NCBI RefSeq assembly: GCF_019904175.1
Contig: NZ_CP061913.1
Span: 6,324,001-6,388,000 of the forward strand
Length of the DNA stretch: 64,000 nt
Origin: Dactylosporangium vinaceum
Lineage (GTDB): Bacteria > Actinomycetota > Actinomycetes > Mycobacteriales > Micromonosporaceae
Reading direction: 5' to 3'
The translations under genes were made by a program, and so were the position numbers. Numbering within the stretch: position 1 is the first letter of the stretch; every line of letters starts with the position of its first letter. Below are positions 42,467 through 51,278 of the stretch, one piece after another. Below the pieces are notes generated by a model. It was given only the letters and a program-made list of their open reading frames with translations, was not told the DNA's origin and did no database searches.

Positions 42467-42735
42467 CCACGCGCACACATCCCGCGGCAGCAGATCGCCG
42501 CGTCGCCGAGTCACCGCGTCACTACCGAGTCACCACGTCACTACACAGCCGGACCCACGGGCGATCGTCGAGCGCGCACACCCACAGCCACACACACGCA
42601 TCCCAGCGGCAGCAGGCCATCGAGTCACCACGTCATGACACAGCCGGCCTCTCACACGATCACCGAGCGCTCACACCTGCAGCCACGCACACGCATCCGG
42701 CGGCAGCAGGCCATCGGTCACCACGTCACTACAGA
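42441..42735. repeat. Three-copy ~96-121-bp tandem repeat spanning two gene ends
   Basis: Copies begin at 42441, 42562 and 42658 with CGATCGCCGAGCGC-type sequence, then CACACGCATCCCGCGGCAGC and GAGTCACCACGTCACTACA. The first is longer because a 19-bp CGAGTCACCACGTCACTAC segment is duplicated. Copy 1 includes the 3' end of the LLM gene and copy 3 the 3' end of the convergent alpha-glucosidase gene. Confidence 0.8.
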
Positions 42736-44275
42736 GCATGATTCGGGTGTACTGCGGCAGCCTCGCACCAGCACCACTGAAGTTCACGACGCACACGAAC
42801 GTGTCGCCGCGCCGGAAGGCCAGGACCCCGTCGTCGCCGGCGAGCCAGGCCGGGTCCTCCGGCAGGTGCACGAGGTGTTCGCGGCGCAGGGCGAGGGCCT
42901 GGCGGTACAGCCGCAGCGTCGATTGTGGATCGGAGTCCTGGATTTCGACGGTCTGGGTCGACCAGGACTGCGGCTGGGGCAGCCACGGGGCCGTCGACCC
43001 CGGCGGCGAGAAGGCGAACGGGGGTGCGGTGCCCGCCCACGGGAGCGGGACGCGGCACCCGTCGCGGCCGCGGTCGGTGTGCCCGGAGCGCTCCCACGTC
43101 GGGTCCTGGATCCGGGCGAGCGGGATGTCCTCGACCTCGGCCAGGCCGAGCTCGTCGCCCTGGTAGACGTAGACGCCGCCGGGCAGGGCCAGGGTGAGCA
43201 GGGCGGCGGCGCGGGCGCGGCGGCGGCCCCGGTCAAGGTCCGTGTACGCACCGTGACGGCGGTTGCCGAGGTCAAACGTCGTGTCCTCGCGGCCGTAGCG
43301 GGTGACGTGACGGATCGTGTCGTGGTTGGACAGGACCCAGGTCGGTGGCGCGCCGACCAGGTGGTGGGTGGCCACGGTGTCGTCGATTGTCTTGCGGACC
43401 GCGTTGGGCTCCCAGGCGCAGCACAGGAAGTCGAAGTTGAACGCGGAGTGCAGCTCGTCCGGGCGCAGGTAGCGCACGAACTGAGCCGTCGTCGGCAGCC
43501 ATACCTCACCCACGAACACGCGCGGATCGACGTAACTGTCAGCGATGCGCCGCCACGCACGGTAAATCTCGTGGACGCTCTCGTGGTCCTGGTACGGCAG
43601 GTCGGCCGGGTCCGGCTCCGGGCCGACGTCCGGCAGGCCCGGCGTCTTCATGAGCCCGTGCGCGACGTCGATGCGGAAGCCGTCGACGCCGCGGTCGAAC
43701 CAGAAGCGCAGGACGTCCTCGAACTCGGCCCGCACACCCTCGTGCTCCCAGTTCAGCTCGGGTTGCTGGGGGGCGAACATGTGCAGGTACCACTCACCGT
43801 CGGGCAGGCGGGTCCAGGCCGGGCCGCCGAAGTACGAGCGCCAGTCGTTCGGCGGCAGCTCACCGGCCGGCCCCCGGCCGGGGCGGAACCAGAACCGCTC
43901 GCGGGCCGGGTCCCCGGGCGGCGCGGCGAGCGCCGCCCGGAACCACGGATGCCTGTCGGAGCAGTGGTTCGGCACCAGGTCGACGAGGATCCTAAGGTTG
44001 CACGCGTGCGCCTCGGCCAGGAACCGCTCGGCGTCGGCAAGGGTGCCGAACAGCGGGTCGATGTCGCGGTAGTCCGCCACGTCGTACCCGCCGTCGGCCA
44101 TCGGCGACACGTTCCACGGCGTGAGCCAGAGCGCGTCGACGCCCAGGTCCCGCAGGTACGGCAGCCGCGCCCGCAGGCCGGCGAGGTCCCCCACGCCGTC
44201 CCCGTTCCCGTCGGCGAAGCTGCGCAGGTAGATCTGGTAGATGGCGGCCGTGCGCCACCAGGTCGGGCCGGGCAT
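42671..44275 (-). CDS. GH13 alpha-glucosidase (oligo-1,4/1,6-glucosidase type)
   Basis: A 534-residue intracellular enzyme releasing glucose from alpha-glucooligosaccharides. The (beta/alpha)8 barrel shows YQIYLRSFADGNGDGVGDLA, DLVPNHCSDRHPWF, nucleophile D203 in GFRIDVAHG, acid/base E257 in VGEVW and D319 in SNHD. No signal peptide is present. It would act on oligosaccharides imported by the ABC transporter encoded 6 kb away on the same strand. The last about 16 residues (VTDGLLPPDACAWLQV) are encoded by repeat DNA rather than the usual beta-sandwich end, suggesting the native C-terminus was altered. Confidence 0.92.
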   Translation of the reverse strand: MPGPTWWRTAAIYQIYLRSFADGNGDGVGDLAGLRARLPYLRDLGVDALWLTPWNVSPMADGGYDVADYRDIDPLFGTLADAERFLAEAHACNLRILVDLVPNHCSDRHPWFRAALAAPPGDPARERFWFRPGRGPAGELPPNDWRSYFGGPAWTRLPDGEWYLHMFAPQQPELNWEHEGVRAEFEDVLRFWFDRGVDGFRIDVAHGLMKTPGLPDVGPEPDPADLPYQDHESVHEIYRAWRRIADSYVDPRVFVGEVWLPTTAQFVRYLRPDELHSAFNFDFLCCAWEPNAVRKTIDDTVATHHLVGAPPTWVLSNHDTIRHVTRYGREDTTFDLGNRRHGAYTDLDRGRRRARAAALLTLALPGGVYVYQGDELGLAEVEDIPLARIQDPTWERSGHTDRGRDGCRVPLPWAGTAPPFAFSPPGSTAPWLPQPQSWSTQTVEIQDSDPQSTLRLYRQALALRREHLVHLPEDPAWLAGDDGVLAFRRGDTFVCVVNFSGAGARLPQYTRIMLCSDVVTDGLLPPDACAWLQV

Positions 44276-44735
44276 GAACGTGATCCCCTCGTTGAACCGA
44301 AAGTGCCGAACCGCTTACCGCTGGTGTGTTCACCGCCGCCCGGCGACGCCACCCACCCGCCGGCGCCACCGGTCACAGCGGGTGCCACCGATCCCGGCCG
44401 CCGTCGCCACGCACCCGCCGGCGCGACCGGTTACAGCGGGTGTTCTCAGCCCCCGTCCGTCGCTGCCAGCCGCCGCTATCGGTGGCCGCCGCCGGTGGCC
44501 GGTCGCGGTTGGTCGCCGCTGCCCGCTGCCGGTGGCCGGTCGCAGTTGGTCGCCGCTGGTGGCCGGTCGCGGTTGGTCGCCGCTGCCCGCTGCCGGTGGC
44601 CGGTCGCAGTTGGTCGCCGCTGGTGGCCGGTCGCGGTTGGTCGCCAGTCGGCTACCAGCTTCCAGCTGCCGGTTGCCAGCTACCGGCTGCCGGCTGCCGC
44701 TGGTCGTTCGCCGGGCCCCGCCAGCCGTGTGTCGA
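44276..44735. other. Intergenic region with two tandem repeats, no gene
   Basis: 460 bp between the alpha-glucosidase start and the end of the first GH87-type gene. It holds a duplicated 31-bp element (about 44354-44384 and 44412-44442; core CACCCGCCGGCGCCACCGG) and a 64-bp array (44501-44645), followed by CAGCTGCCGGTTGCCAGCTACCG-like degenerate units to about 44700. The alpha-glucosidase promoter must lie in the right-hand neighbourhood of 44276, but no clear element is seen. Confidence 0.6.
44501..44645. repeat. 64-bp tandem repeat, two copies plus a partial
   Basis: GGTCGCGGTTGGTCGCCGCT begins copies at 44501, 44565 and 44629; the third is cut after about 17 bases. Within each unit CGGTGGCCGGTCGCAGTTGG is a diverged half-copy, so the array grew from a shorter unit. 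The two full copies look identical. Confidence 0.85.
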
Positions 44736-47696
44736 CTACCAGCCGGTGTTGCCGGGCCCCCGGGTGATGACGAAGCTGCCCGGGTTGTTCAGCCCGCCCG
44801 CCGCGGCGCCGGTGACAGTCACGTAACTGGCCGTCATGGCGCCGGTGACATTGAGGAGGTCGATGCCCCAGGTGCCGGCGCCGGTGATGACGACGTGGTC
44901 GAGCCGCAGGTCGGCGATGCGGTGGCCGTCACTCAGCAGCACCGCCTGATATGTGCTGTCCACAATGGACAGGTTGGAGACGATGACCGGGGTGGTGATG
45001 TCGGACTGGTTGGCGTAGATCCACAGCGCGCCGAGGTCCGAGTTCCAGTTCGGCTCGTGGCCGCCGGTGCGGGTCAGAGTGTTGCGGGTGACCGTGGTCG
45101 GGCCGCTGAACGGGATGCCGAACCGGCTGCTGACGGCGATCCCGGCCGAGCCGGTGACGGTGTCGGAGAGCAGGTTGTCGGCCACCGTGTTGCCGCTGCC
45201 GCCGTAGATGCCGACCGCGTTGGCCAGCAGCGGGGACTGCACCGTGTTGAACGTGTACGCCGAGTTCGACACCGCGTGCGTCTGCGAGAACATCGCCAGG
45301 GCGTCGTCGCCGGTGTTGCGGATCGCCGACTGGTCGAGGCGGACGTTCTGGACGGTGCCGTTGTAGGCGTTGAGGTTGACGCCGTCGGCGATGGTGTCGG
45401 CGATACGCAGGGCGACGGCGTAGAGACCGTCGGTGCCCGCGCCGACCCACAGGCCGGTCTTCGTGTGCTCGATGCGGACGTCGAACAGCAGTGAGCCGGT
45501 GCCGAAGTTCCCCTCGATGCCCGTGTCGAAGTTGGTGTCGTCACGGTAGGTGACGTCGCCGGACATCGTCAGGTCGGCGATGGTGACGCCGGAGCCGGTC
45601 GCGAAGAAGCCGCCCTTGCCGCTGCGCCCCCGCACGGTGCTGTACCACTGCCCGGCGCCGCGCACCGCCACCCCGGCCAGGTTGATCCGGCTCGTGATGT
45701 CGAACGTCCCGGCCGGAATCCACACTCCCTGCCCCGACGAGCGGGCCGTGGAGATCGCGTTGTTCACGGCATTGGTGTCATCGGTACCGTCGTTCGCCGT
45801 CGCCCCCGCGGAGGTGATCGACACGAAGCCGGTCGGCATCGAGTACGCGGCCGCGACCTGCTCGGCGTCGACCACGTCGATCGTGTAGGAGCTCGCCGTG
45901 TCCGCCGCGTCCTTCTGCAGCCTCAGCACCGTACCGGCGGGAAAGTCGCCGATCGTCGAGCGCACCTCGTCGAAGAAGTGGTGGGCCGAGCCCTGCGACG
46001 GCACGTTCGTGTACGGGTAGGCGCCGTAGACCCACGAGTACTTCGAGGTGAGCGCGATGTCCCTGACGTGCGCGCCGTTCGCGTAGAGCGAGATCGGCGC
46101 GCCGGCCCCGGCCCCGTCGGCGCTGTCCGGGATCGAGTAGCGGATGGTGAGCGCGTTGGCCGGCCTGGTCAGCGTGAACTGCACGTACTGCCCGGTGCTC
46201 GTGAGCTGCACGGCCGAGCGCCCGGTCGCCTCGCTGGCCAGGCTCAGGTACGTCCGGCTGGGCGCGAGCTTCGTGCCGTTGGTGGTGGCGTCGGCCGCGC
46301 GGTACTCGACGTACGGCACCGTCGCACCCCGGCTCGACAGTGGTTGACTACCGTCGACATTGACGGAGTCGATGTTGATCCCGTCGGCGTTGACCGCGGT
46401 GTCGACCTGCCAGCCGATGAGGTTGACCCCGGCCCGCAGCGTCACCGTCTGCGTCGCGGAGGTCCAGGTCGCCGCGGCCGGCAGGCTCACCTGAGCGGCC
46501 TTGATCCCGTTGACGTACTGCGACAGCGGCTGCGCGGCCCCCGACGTGTTGCTGTACCGCAGCGAGACCTGCCGCGATCCCGCGGCCGGCGAGTTGACGG
46601 CGACGATGACCCGCGCTCCGACCGCCGTGAACCCGGTCAGGTAGCCGCCGCCCGAATACCCGCCGGCCGCCGTCGCGAGGCGCGGTCCACCGGAGAAGAA
46701 CGCGGTCTCGGCCTCGTAGCCCGCCCCGGAACCGCCGGTGCCGCCGGTCCCGCCGGACGTGGATGCCGACGGCGTCGGCGATGGCGATGACGAGGCGCTC
46801 GGGCTGGATGCCGGTCCGACGGTCAGGCTGTCGAGGTTGACGTTGCCGGAGTCCGCGCTGTCGAACCGGTACGCGACAGTGTTCGAAGCGGCCGTCAGGC
46901 TCACCGCCTCGGTCGCCATGCCCCAGGTGTCCCAGCTCGCGGTGGCCGGCAGACTGATCTGGCGCAGCCGCACACCACCGACGTACAGCGACAGCGTCTT
47001 GGCCGACCCGGTCCCGTTGGCGTAGCGCAGCGTGAGCGAGCCCGTGGCCGGCACCGTGAACGAGGTCGCCGCGCTGCCCTTGTTCCCGTCCGTGTACCCG
47101 CCGACGAACCCGGTGCCGGTGTACCCACCGTGGTCGGAGGCGACGACCGCCCCGCCGGACAGGACCGCGTTCTCCGCCTCCAGACCGCCGGCGGCGGCCG
47201 TCGACACGGTCAGGCTGTCGAGGTTGACGTTGCCGGAGTCCGCGCTGTCGAACCGGTACGCGACAGTGTTCGAAGCGGCCGTCAGGCTCACCGCCTCGGT
47301 CGCCATGCCCCAGGTGTCCCAGCTCGCGGTGGCCGGCAGACTGATCTGGCGCAGCCGCACACCACCGACGTACAGCGACAGCGTCTTGGCCGACCCGGTC
47401 CCGTTGGCGTAGCGCAGCGCGAGCTGGTTGCCCGCCTGCACACTGAACGTGGTGGCCGCGCTGCCCTTGTTGCCGTCCGTGTACCCGCCGACGAACCCGC
47501 TGCCGGTGTACCCGCCGTGATCGGTGGCGACCGACGCGCCGCCGGACAGGGTGGCCGACTCGGCCTGATAGGTGGCGGTGGCCGCAGCGGCCGGGGGTGC
47601 GCTGAGGGCGATGGCGGCGCCCACGATGACCGCGGCAGTGGCGGCCGCCGCAGCGATCACCCGGCGGCGCGGGCCGGCGATCAGTCGTCGTTGCAT
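44736..47696 (-). CDS. Secreted GH87-type alpha-1,3-glucanase/mycodextranase-like protein with CBM35 modules
   Basis: A 986-residue exported protein. Signal peptide to about residue 39; two near-identical CBM35 modules (about 43-165 and 172-295); a Ser/Pro/Thr linker; a third CBM35-like module; a beta-sandwich (KYSWVYGAYPYTNVPSQGSA); then a right-handed beta-helix with ANDGTDDTNAVNNAI, VWIPAGTFDI, NTGDDALAMFSQ and GALWIYANQSD. The helix plus preceding sandwich matches GH87 enzymes as I know them; Asp residues in the TGDD region are plausible catalysts. It would cut alpha-1,3-linked glucan. ATG at 47696 has GGAGG upstream. A paralogue follows upstream on the same strand. Confidence 0.82.
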   Translation of the reverse strand: MQRRLIAGPRRRVIAAAAATAAVIVGAAIALSAPPAAAATATYQAESATLSGGASVATDHGGYTGSGFVGGYTDGNKGSAATTFSVQAGNQLALRYANGTGSAKTLSLYVGGVRLRQISLPATASWDTWGMATEAVSLTAASNTVAYRFDSADSGNVNLDSLTVSTAAAGGLEAENAVLSGGAVVASDHGGYTGTGFVGGYTDGNKGSAATSFTVPATGSLTLRYANGTGSAKTLSLYVGGVRLRQISLPATASWDTWGMATEAVSLTAASNTVAYRFDSADSGNVNLDSLTVGPASSPSASSSPSPTPSASTSGGTGGTGGSGAGYEAETAFFSGGPRLATAAGGYSGGGYLTGFTAVGARVIVAVNSPAAGSRQVSLRYSNTSGAAQPLSQYVNGIKAAQVSLPAAATWTSATQTVTLRAGVNLIGWQVDTAVNADGINIDSVNVDGSQPLSSRGATVPYVEYRAADATTNGTKLAPSRTYLSLASEATGRSAVQLTSTGQYVQFTLTRPANALTIRYSIPDSADGAGAGAPISLYANGAHVRDIALTSKYSWVYGAYPYTNVPSQGSAHHFFDEVRSTIGDFPAGTVLRLQKDAADTASSYTIDVVDAEQVAAAYSMPTGFVSITSAGATANDGTDDTNAVNNAISTARSSGQGVWIPAGTFDITSRINLAGVAVRGAGQWYSTVRGRSGKGGFFATGSGVTIADLTMSGDVTYRDDTNFDTGIEGNFGTGSLLFDVRIEHTKTGLWVGAGTDGLYAVALRIADTIADGVNLNAYNGTVQNVRLDQSAIRNTGDDALAMFSQTHAVSNSAYTFNTVQSPLLANAVGIYGGSGNTVADNLLSDTVTGSAGIAVSSRFGIPFSGPTTVTRNTLTRTGGHEPNWNSDLGALWIYANQSDITTPVIVSNLSIVDSTYQAVLLSDGHRIADLRLDHVVITGAGTWGIDLLNVTGAMTASYVTVTGAAAGGLNNPGSFVITRGPGNTGW
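46821..47419. repeat. Identical 212-bp blocks in two CBM35 modules
   Basis: 46821-47032 and 47208-47419 (offset 387 bp) show no difference by eye, while sequence on either side is clearly diverged. Both encode the second half of a CBM35 module, including GSAKTLSLYVGGVRLRQISL and TEAVSLTAASNTVAYRFDSA. Confidence 0.85.
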
Positions 47697-47730
47697 GGGG
47701 TGTCCTCCCTTCGGACGAACGGTTACGGGG

Positions 47731-50388
47731 TCAGTGCGCGTAGACCTCGAGCTCGGACAGCTGCGCGGCGGGCCAGCCGTCGTTGGCGGTGAACGTGAGC
47801 GTCAGAGTGCGCAGCGTGGTCGGCGGGAAGGTGATGGTGACCGCGTTGCCGGTGTCGGGGTTCAGCGTGTAGCCGGCCGCGGCCACGAGCGGGGCGGTGC
47901 CGTTGCTGACCGCGATCCGCTCGGTGCGGGTGCCCCAGTTGGCGGGCAGGCGAAGGACCAGGCGGCCGACGGTCCGCTCGTCGCCCAGGTCCAGGGTGAC
48001 CGTCTGGGGGAACGCGTTGCCGGCCGACTCGAAGTAGGTGCCGGAATCGCCGTCCACCAGGTTCGCCGGGCCCAGCCACGACAGTGCCTGCGAGCTCGAC
48101 GCGATCTGCTGGCCCAGTGCCAGGTTGCCGTCGGGGTCGAAGCCGATGCCGCGGACGGACACGACGTACGGGCCGGCCGGCGAGCTCGTCTCCAGCATGA
48201 TCCGGTCGGCGAAGATGCCCGCGTGCTCGGGGTTGAAGCCGACGGTGACGGTGCACGTGCCGCCTACCGGGATTCGGGTGCACGGCGTGGTGGCGGTGTA
48301 ACCGGGCGGGGTGTGCAGCCCGCGGATGACGATTGGGTCCGGGCCGGGGTTGCCCACCGTCACCGTCCTGGTAGCGGTGGAGTGCAGGGCCAGGTTGCCG
48401 AAGTCGAGGGCGTCGGCGCTCAGCCGCAGGGCGCCGGCCGGTGGGAAGCCGCACCGCGACGACGACCAGCCCAGGTTGCCCGGGCCGCGCTCGAGCAAGA
48501 AGCCACTGCCGCAGCTGTACTGCCCGGAGGCGCCCAGGCCCGCGGCGACCAGCCAGGACAGGCGGGCCGAGCCGGGCGACTGCCGCTGCAGCGCGAACGT
48601 TCCGGCCCGGATGACCGCCACCCGGTCCAGCCGGACGTTGTCGATCCGCTGCCCGAAGAACTGGACCGCCGCGAACGGGCTGTCCACGATCGACACGTCG
48701 TGCACGTCGATCGCGCCGGCCATCGGGGCGTCGGCGGCGTAGAACCACAGGGCGGCGACCTCCTCCGGCGGGTTCGGCACCAGGGCGCCGGCGCGCAGGA
48801 TCACGTTGCGGGCGATCGTCGTCGTCCCGGCCAGCGGTACCGCGCCGAAGCGGTTGCCCACGTGGATGCCGCCGCCCTGGGTGACGGTGTCGGCAGCGAC
48901 ACTGTCGGTGACGGCGTTGTCGCGGCCGCCGTAGACGGCGAAGGCGTTGGCGAGCAGCGGGGCGACCACGGTGTCGTGGACGAACGCGTTGTCGTGGTCG
49001 GCGTTGGCGTCCGACCACATCGCGAGGCCGTCGTCGCCGGTGTTGCGGACGTACGTGTCCCGGATCGTGGTGTGCGCGACGCCGTTGTGCAGGTTGACGC
49101 CGTCGGCCATCGTGTTCTGGATCCGGGCGTGACTCACGGTGAGACCGTCGCTCGGGCCGTCGAACCACATGCCGACCTTCGTGTGCTCGATCCACACGTT
49201 GTCCACAGTGGACCCACTGCCCATGACCCCACCGAGCCCACTGTCCGAGGTCGAGTCGTCACGCACGACGGTGTCCCCCGCGATCGCGAAGTCCGCGAGA
49301 TGCACGGCCGCGGACCCGTCCCCGTAGACCCCGACTCCGCGACCGGAGAGCACCGTGTGCCAGGGCCCGGCGCCGCGAACCGTGACTCCGGAGGCGGTGA
49401 GGTGCCGCGGCACGCGATAGGTCCCGGCCGGCAGCCAGACGCCCCTGCCCTGCGCCTTCCCCGCATCGAGCGCGGACTGCACTGCTGGACCAGAATCGAC
49501 GACACCTGTCGGGTCGGCACCGAAATCGACGACATCGACAAAACCGTCGGGTTTCATCGACGATCGACCGACAAGCTCAAAATCGGCGAGGTCGATCGAA
49601 ATCGACGTCGAGGCGGTCAGACGGACCCGCGAACCGGCCGGCACAGTGCGGCCGAGCAACGCATGGGTGTCGTCGAAGTAGTGATGCTCGCCGCCGTCCG
49701 CAGGGTTGTTCGTATACGGGAAGTTGCCGTACACGTGCGAGTAGCGGGCGGTCACCGGCAGCTCGACACCCGCCGAGGAACCGGTCGAGGCACCCGGCAA
49801 GGAACCCGGCGAGGCACCGTTCCAGCCGCCCGGCAACGCGCCCGGCGAAACACCGTTCGAGCCGCCCGGCAACGCACCCGCCGAAGCATCGTTCGAGCCG
49901 CCCGGCAACGCACCCGCCGAAACACCGTTCCAGCCGCCCGGCAAGGAACCCAGCGAGGCGCCGATCGAGCCGCCCGGCGAGGAATCCAGCGAGGCGCCGA
50001 TCGAGGCGCTCGGCAAGGAACCCGGTGAGGAAACGTTCAAGGCACCCGGCGAGGCGCCGATCGTCACGCGTAGCGTCGCGTCGGGGCTGCCGTCGGGCAA
50101 CGAGTACCGGACGTTTATCGCGTCCGCCCGGGCCGACAGCACGAACTCGACCCACTGCCCGGCCCGCAGGCTTACCGCCCGCCGCCCCGACGCCTCCGCG
50201 ACAAGCGTGGTGAAGGCGTACCCGGGCCCGAGCCGGGCACCGTTCGTGAACGCGTTCTCGGCCTCGTAGGTGGTGAACGGGGTGTCGGCGCCGGGCGGGG
50301 CGGCGGTCGCGCCGGCCGGGGCGGGGTGGCACAGGACGGCAGCGACGAGCGCCGCCGCGGACACAGCACGCGGCAGGAGACGTGTCAT
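47731..50388 (-). CDS. Secreted GH87-type glucanase with repeat insertion, Ig-like and discoidin modules
   Basis: An 885-residue exported paralogue of the neighbouring enzyme. Signal peptide to about residue 27; a beta-sandwich (EAENAFTNGARLGPGYAFTT ... RYSHVYGNFPYTNNPADGGE); a beta-helix (DFGADPTGVVDSGPAVQSAL, VWLPAGTYRVP, NTGDDGLAMWSDANADHDNA, AALWFYAADAP); an Ig-like/ASPM-type domain (about 620-740); and a C-terminal F5/8-type CBM32 (about 745-885). An about 95-residue array of LPGGSNGVS-like repeats interrupts the sandwich at residues 108-205. ATG at 50388 begins the signal peptide and lies eight bases downstream of the permease gene, so it probably ends the transporter operon. Confidence 0.82.
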   Translation of the reverse strand: MTRLLPRAVSAAALVAAVLCHPAPAGATAAPPGADTPFTTYEAENAFTNGARLGPGYAFTTLVAEASGRRAVSLRAGQWVEFVLSARADAINVRYSLPDGSPDATLRVTIGASPGALNVSSPGSLPSASIGASLDSSPGGSIGASLGSLPGGWNGVSAGALPGGSNDASAGALPGGSNGVSPGALPGGWNGASPGSLPGASTGSSAGVELPVTARYSHVYGNFPYTNNPADGGEHHYFDDTHALLGRTVPAGSRVRLTASTSISIDLADFELVGRSSMKPDGFVDVVDFGADPTGVVDSGPAVQSALDAGKAQGRGVWLPAGTYRVPRHLTASGVTVRGAGPWHTVLSGRGVGVYGDGSAAVHLADFAIAGDTVVRDDSTSDSGLGGVMGSGSTVDNVWIEHTKVGMWFDGPSDGLTVSHARIQNTMADGVNLHNGVAHTTIRDTYVRNTGDDGLAMWSDANADHDNAFVHDTVVAPLLANAFAVYGGRDNAVTDSVAADTVTQGGGIHVGNRFGAVPLAGTTTIARNVILRAGALVPNPPEEVAALWFYAADAPMAGAIDVHDVSIVDSPFAAVQFFGQRIDNVRLDRVAVIRAGTFALQRQSPGSARLSWLVAAGLGASGQYSCGSGFLLERGPGNLGWSSSRCGFPPAGALRLSADALDFGNLALHSTATRTVTVGNPGPDPIVIRGLHTPPGYTATTPCTRIPVGGTCTVTVGFNPEHAGIFADRIMLETSSPAGPYVVSVRGIGFDPDGNLALGQQIASSSQALSWLGPANLVDGDSGTYFESAGNAFPQTVTLDLGDERTVGRLVLRLPANWGTRTERIAVSNGTAPLVAAAGYTLNPDTGNAVTITFPPTTLRTLTLTFTANDGWPAAQLSELEVYAH
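49775..50065. repeat. In-frame minisatellite in the second GH87-type gene
   Basis: About eight imperfect units, mostly 36 bp (12 codons), encode SAGALPGGSNDA/SPGALPGGWNGA-type peptides. Adjacent units share stretches such as CCGCCCGGCAACGCACCCG. The period keeps the frame. In the paralogue the same position is a short turn (ISLYANGAHVRDIALTS), so this is an insertion. Confidence 0.85.
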
Positions 50389-50396
50389 GGTCGATT

Positions 50397-51266
50397 TCAG
50401 CCTTTCAGGCTGCCGGTGGTGAGGCCGGACATGATGTTCTTCTGGAAGATCAGGAAGAACACGACGGTCGGGACGGCGGCGATGACGGCGCCGGCGATGA
50501 CGACGTTCTGGGTGAGGCCCTGCGAGAAGGCGTAGATGCCGACGTTGACGGTCCGGTTGTCCGGTGACGGCTCCACCAGCAGCGGCCACAGGAAGTCCTT
50601 CCAGATGGCCGTCAGCGAGAAGATGGACACGACGCCGAGGATCGGCCGGGAGATCGGCAGCACGATCGAGCACAGCGAGCGCAGCGGGCCGGCACCGTCG
50701 ATCGCGGCCGCGGCCATGAGGTCGGCCGGGATCGAGTCGAAGAACCGCTTCAGCAGGAAGATGTTGAACGCGTTGGTGACCGCGGGCAGCCAGATCGCCC
50801 ACGGCGAGTCGAGCATGTTCCAGTGCACGAGGGGCATGTCGATGACGGTGACGTACTGCGGGATCACGAGGACCGTCGACGGGATCATGAGCGTCGCCAG
50901 CATCATGGCCAGCAGGACGTTGCCGAACGCGGGGCGCAGCTTCGAGAACGCGTAGGCGGCGGCGACGTCGAACACCAGCTGGAAGGCGAGGGCTCCGAAG
51001 GCGTACCAGACCGTGTTGAGCAGCAGCCGCCCCAGGCTGAGCGCCGTCCACGCCTCCGCGTAGTTGCCCGGCTGCGGGTCCTGCGGATACAGCGTGGGCG
51101 GGACCTGGGCGACCTCGGCGCCGGACTTCAGGGCCCCGGTCACCATCCAGTACAGCGGGCCGATGAACACGATCGTGAACATGACGACGACGAGCGCGAC
51201 GACGATCCAGTAGGCGCGGCGGGCCCCGGGACGATGCAGCCGGGCGGGCGAGATCAAAGTGCGCAT
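50397..51266 (-). CDS. Carbohydrate ABC transporter permease (MalG type)
   Basis: A 289-residue inner-membrane permease with six spans. The ATPase-contacting EAA-like loop is AAAIDGAGPLRSLCSIVLPI, and the N-terminal span YWIVVALVVVMFTIVFIGPL and C-terminal FFLIFQKNIMSGLTTGSLKG are typical of MalG/CUT1 partners. It is third in order after the binding protein and MalF-type permease, 12 bp downstream of the latter, and precedes the GH87-type gene by 8 bp. The probable substrate is an alpha-glucooligosaccharide, inferred from the neighbouring glucanases and alpha-glucosidase. Confidence 0.92.
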   Translation of the reverse strand: MRTLISPARLHRPGARRAYWIVVALVVVMFTIVFIGPLYWMVTGALKSGAEVAQVPPTLYPQDPQPGNYAEAWTALSLGRLLLNTVWYAFGALAFQLVFDVAAAYAFSKLRPAFGNVLLAMMLATLMIPSTVLVIPQYVTVIDMPLVHWNMLDSPWAIWLPAVTNAFNIFLLKRFFDSIPADLMAAAAIDGAGPLRSLCSIVLPISRPILGVVSIFSLTAIWKDFLWPLLVEPSPDNRTVNVGIYAFSQGLTQNVVIAGAVIAAVPTVVFFLIFQKNIMSGLTTGSLKG

Positions 51267-51278
51267 ACGGGTACCCCC

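Noticed and set aside
42635..44767. Plus-strand open frame of 710 codons opposite the alpha-glucosidase
   Set aside because: A shadow of the GH13 gene; no domain, and codon bias is that of the complementary frame.
47572..50028. Plus-strand open frame of 818 codons opposite the GH87-type gene
   Set aside because: Composition is dominated by Arg, Gly, Val and Asp without any domain; the opposite strand encodes a recognisable secreted enzyme.
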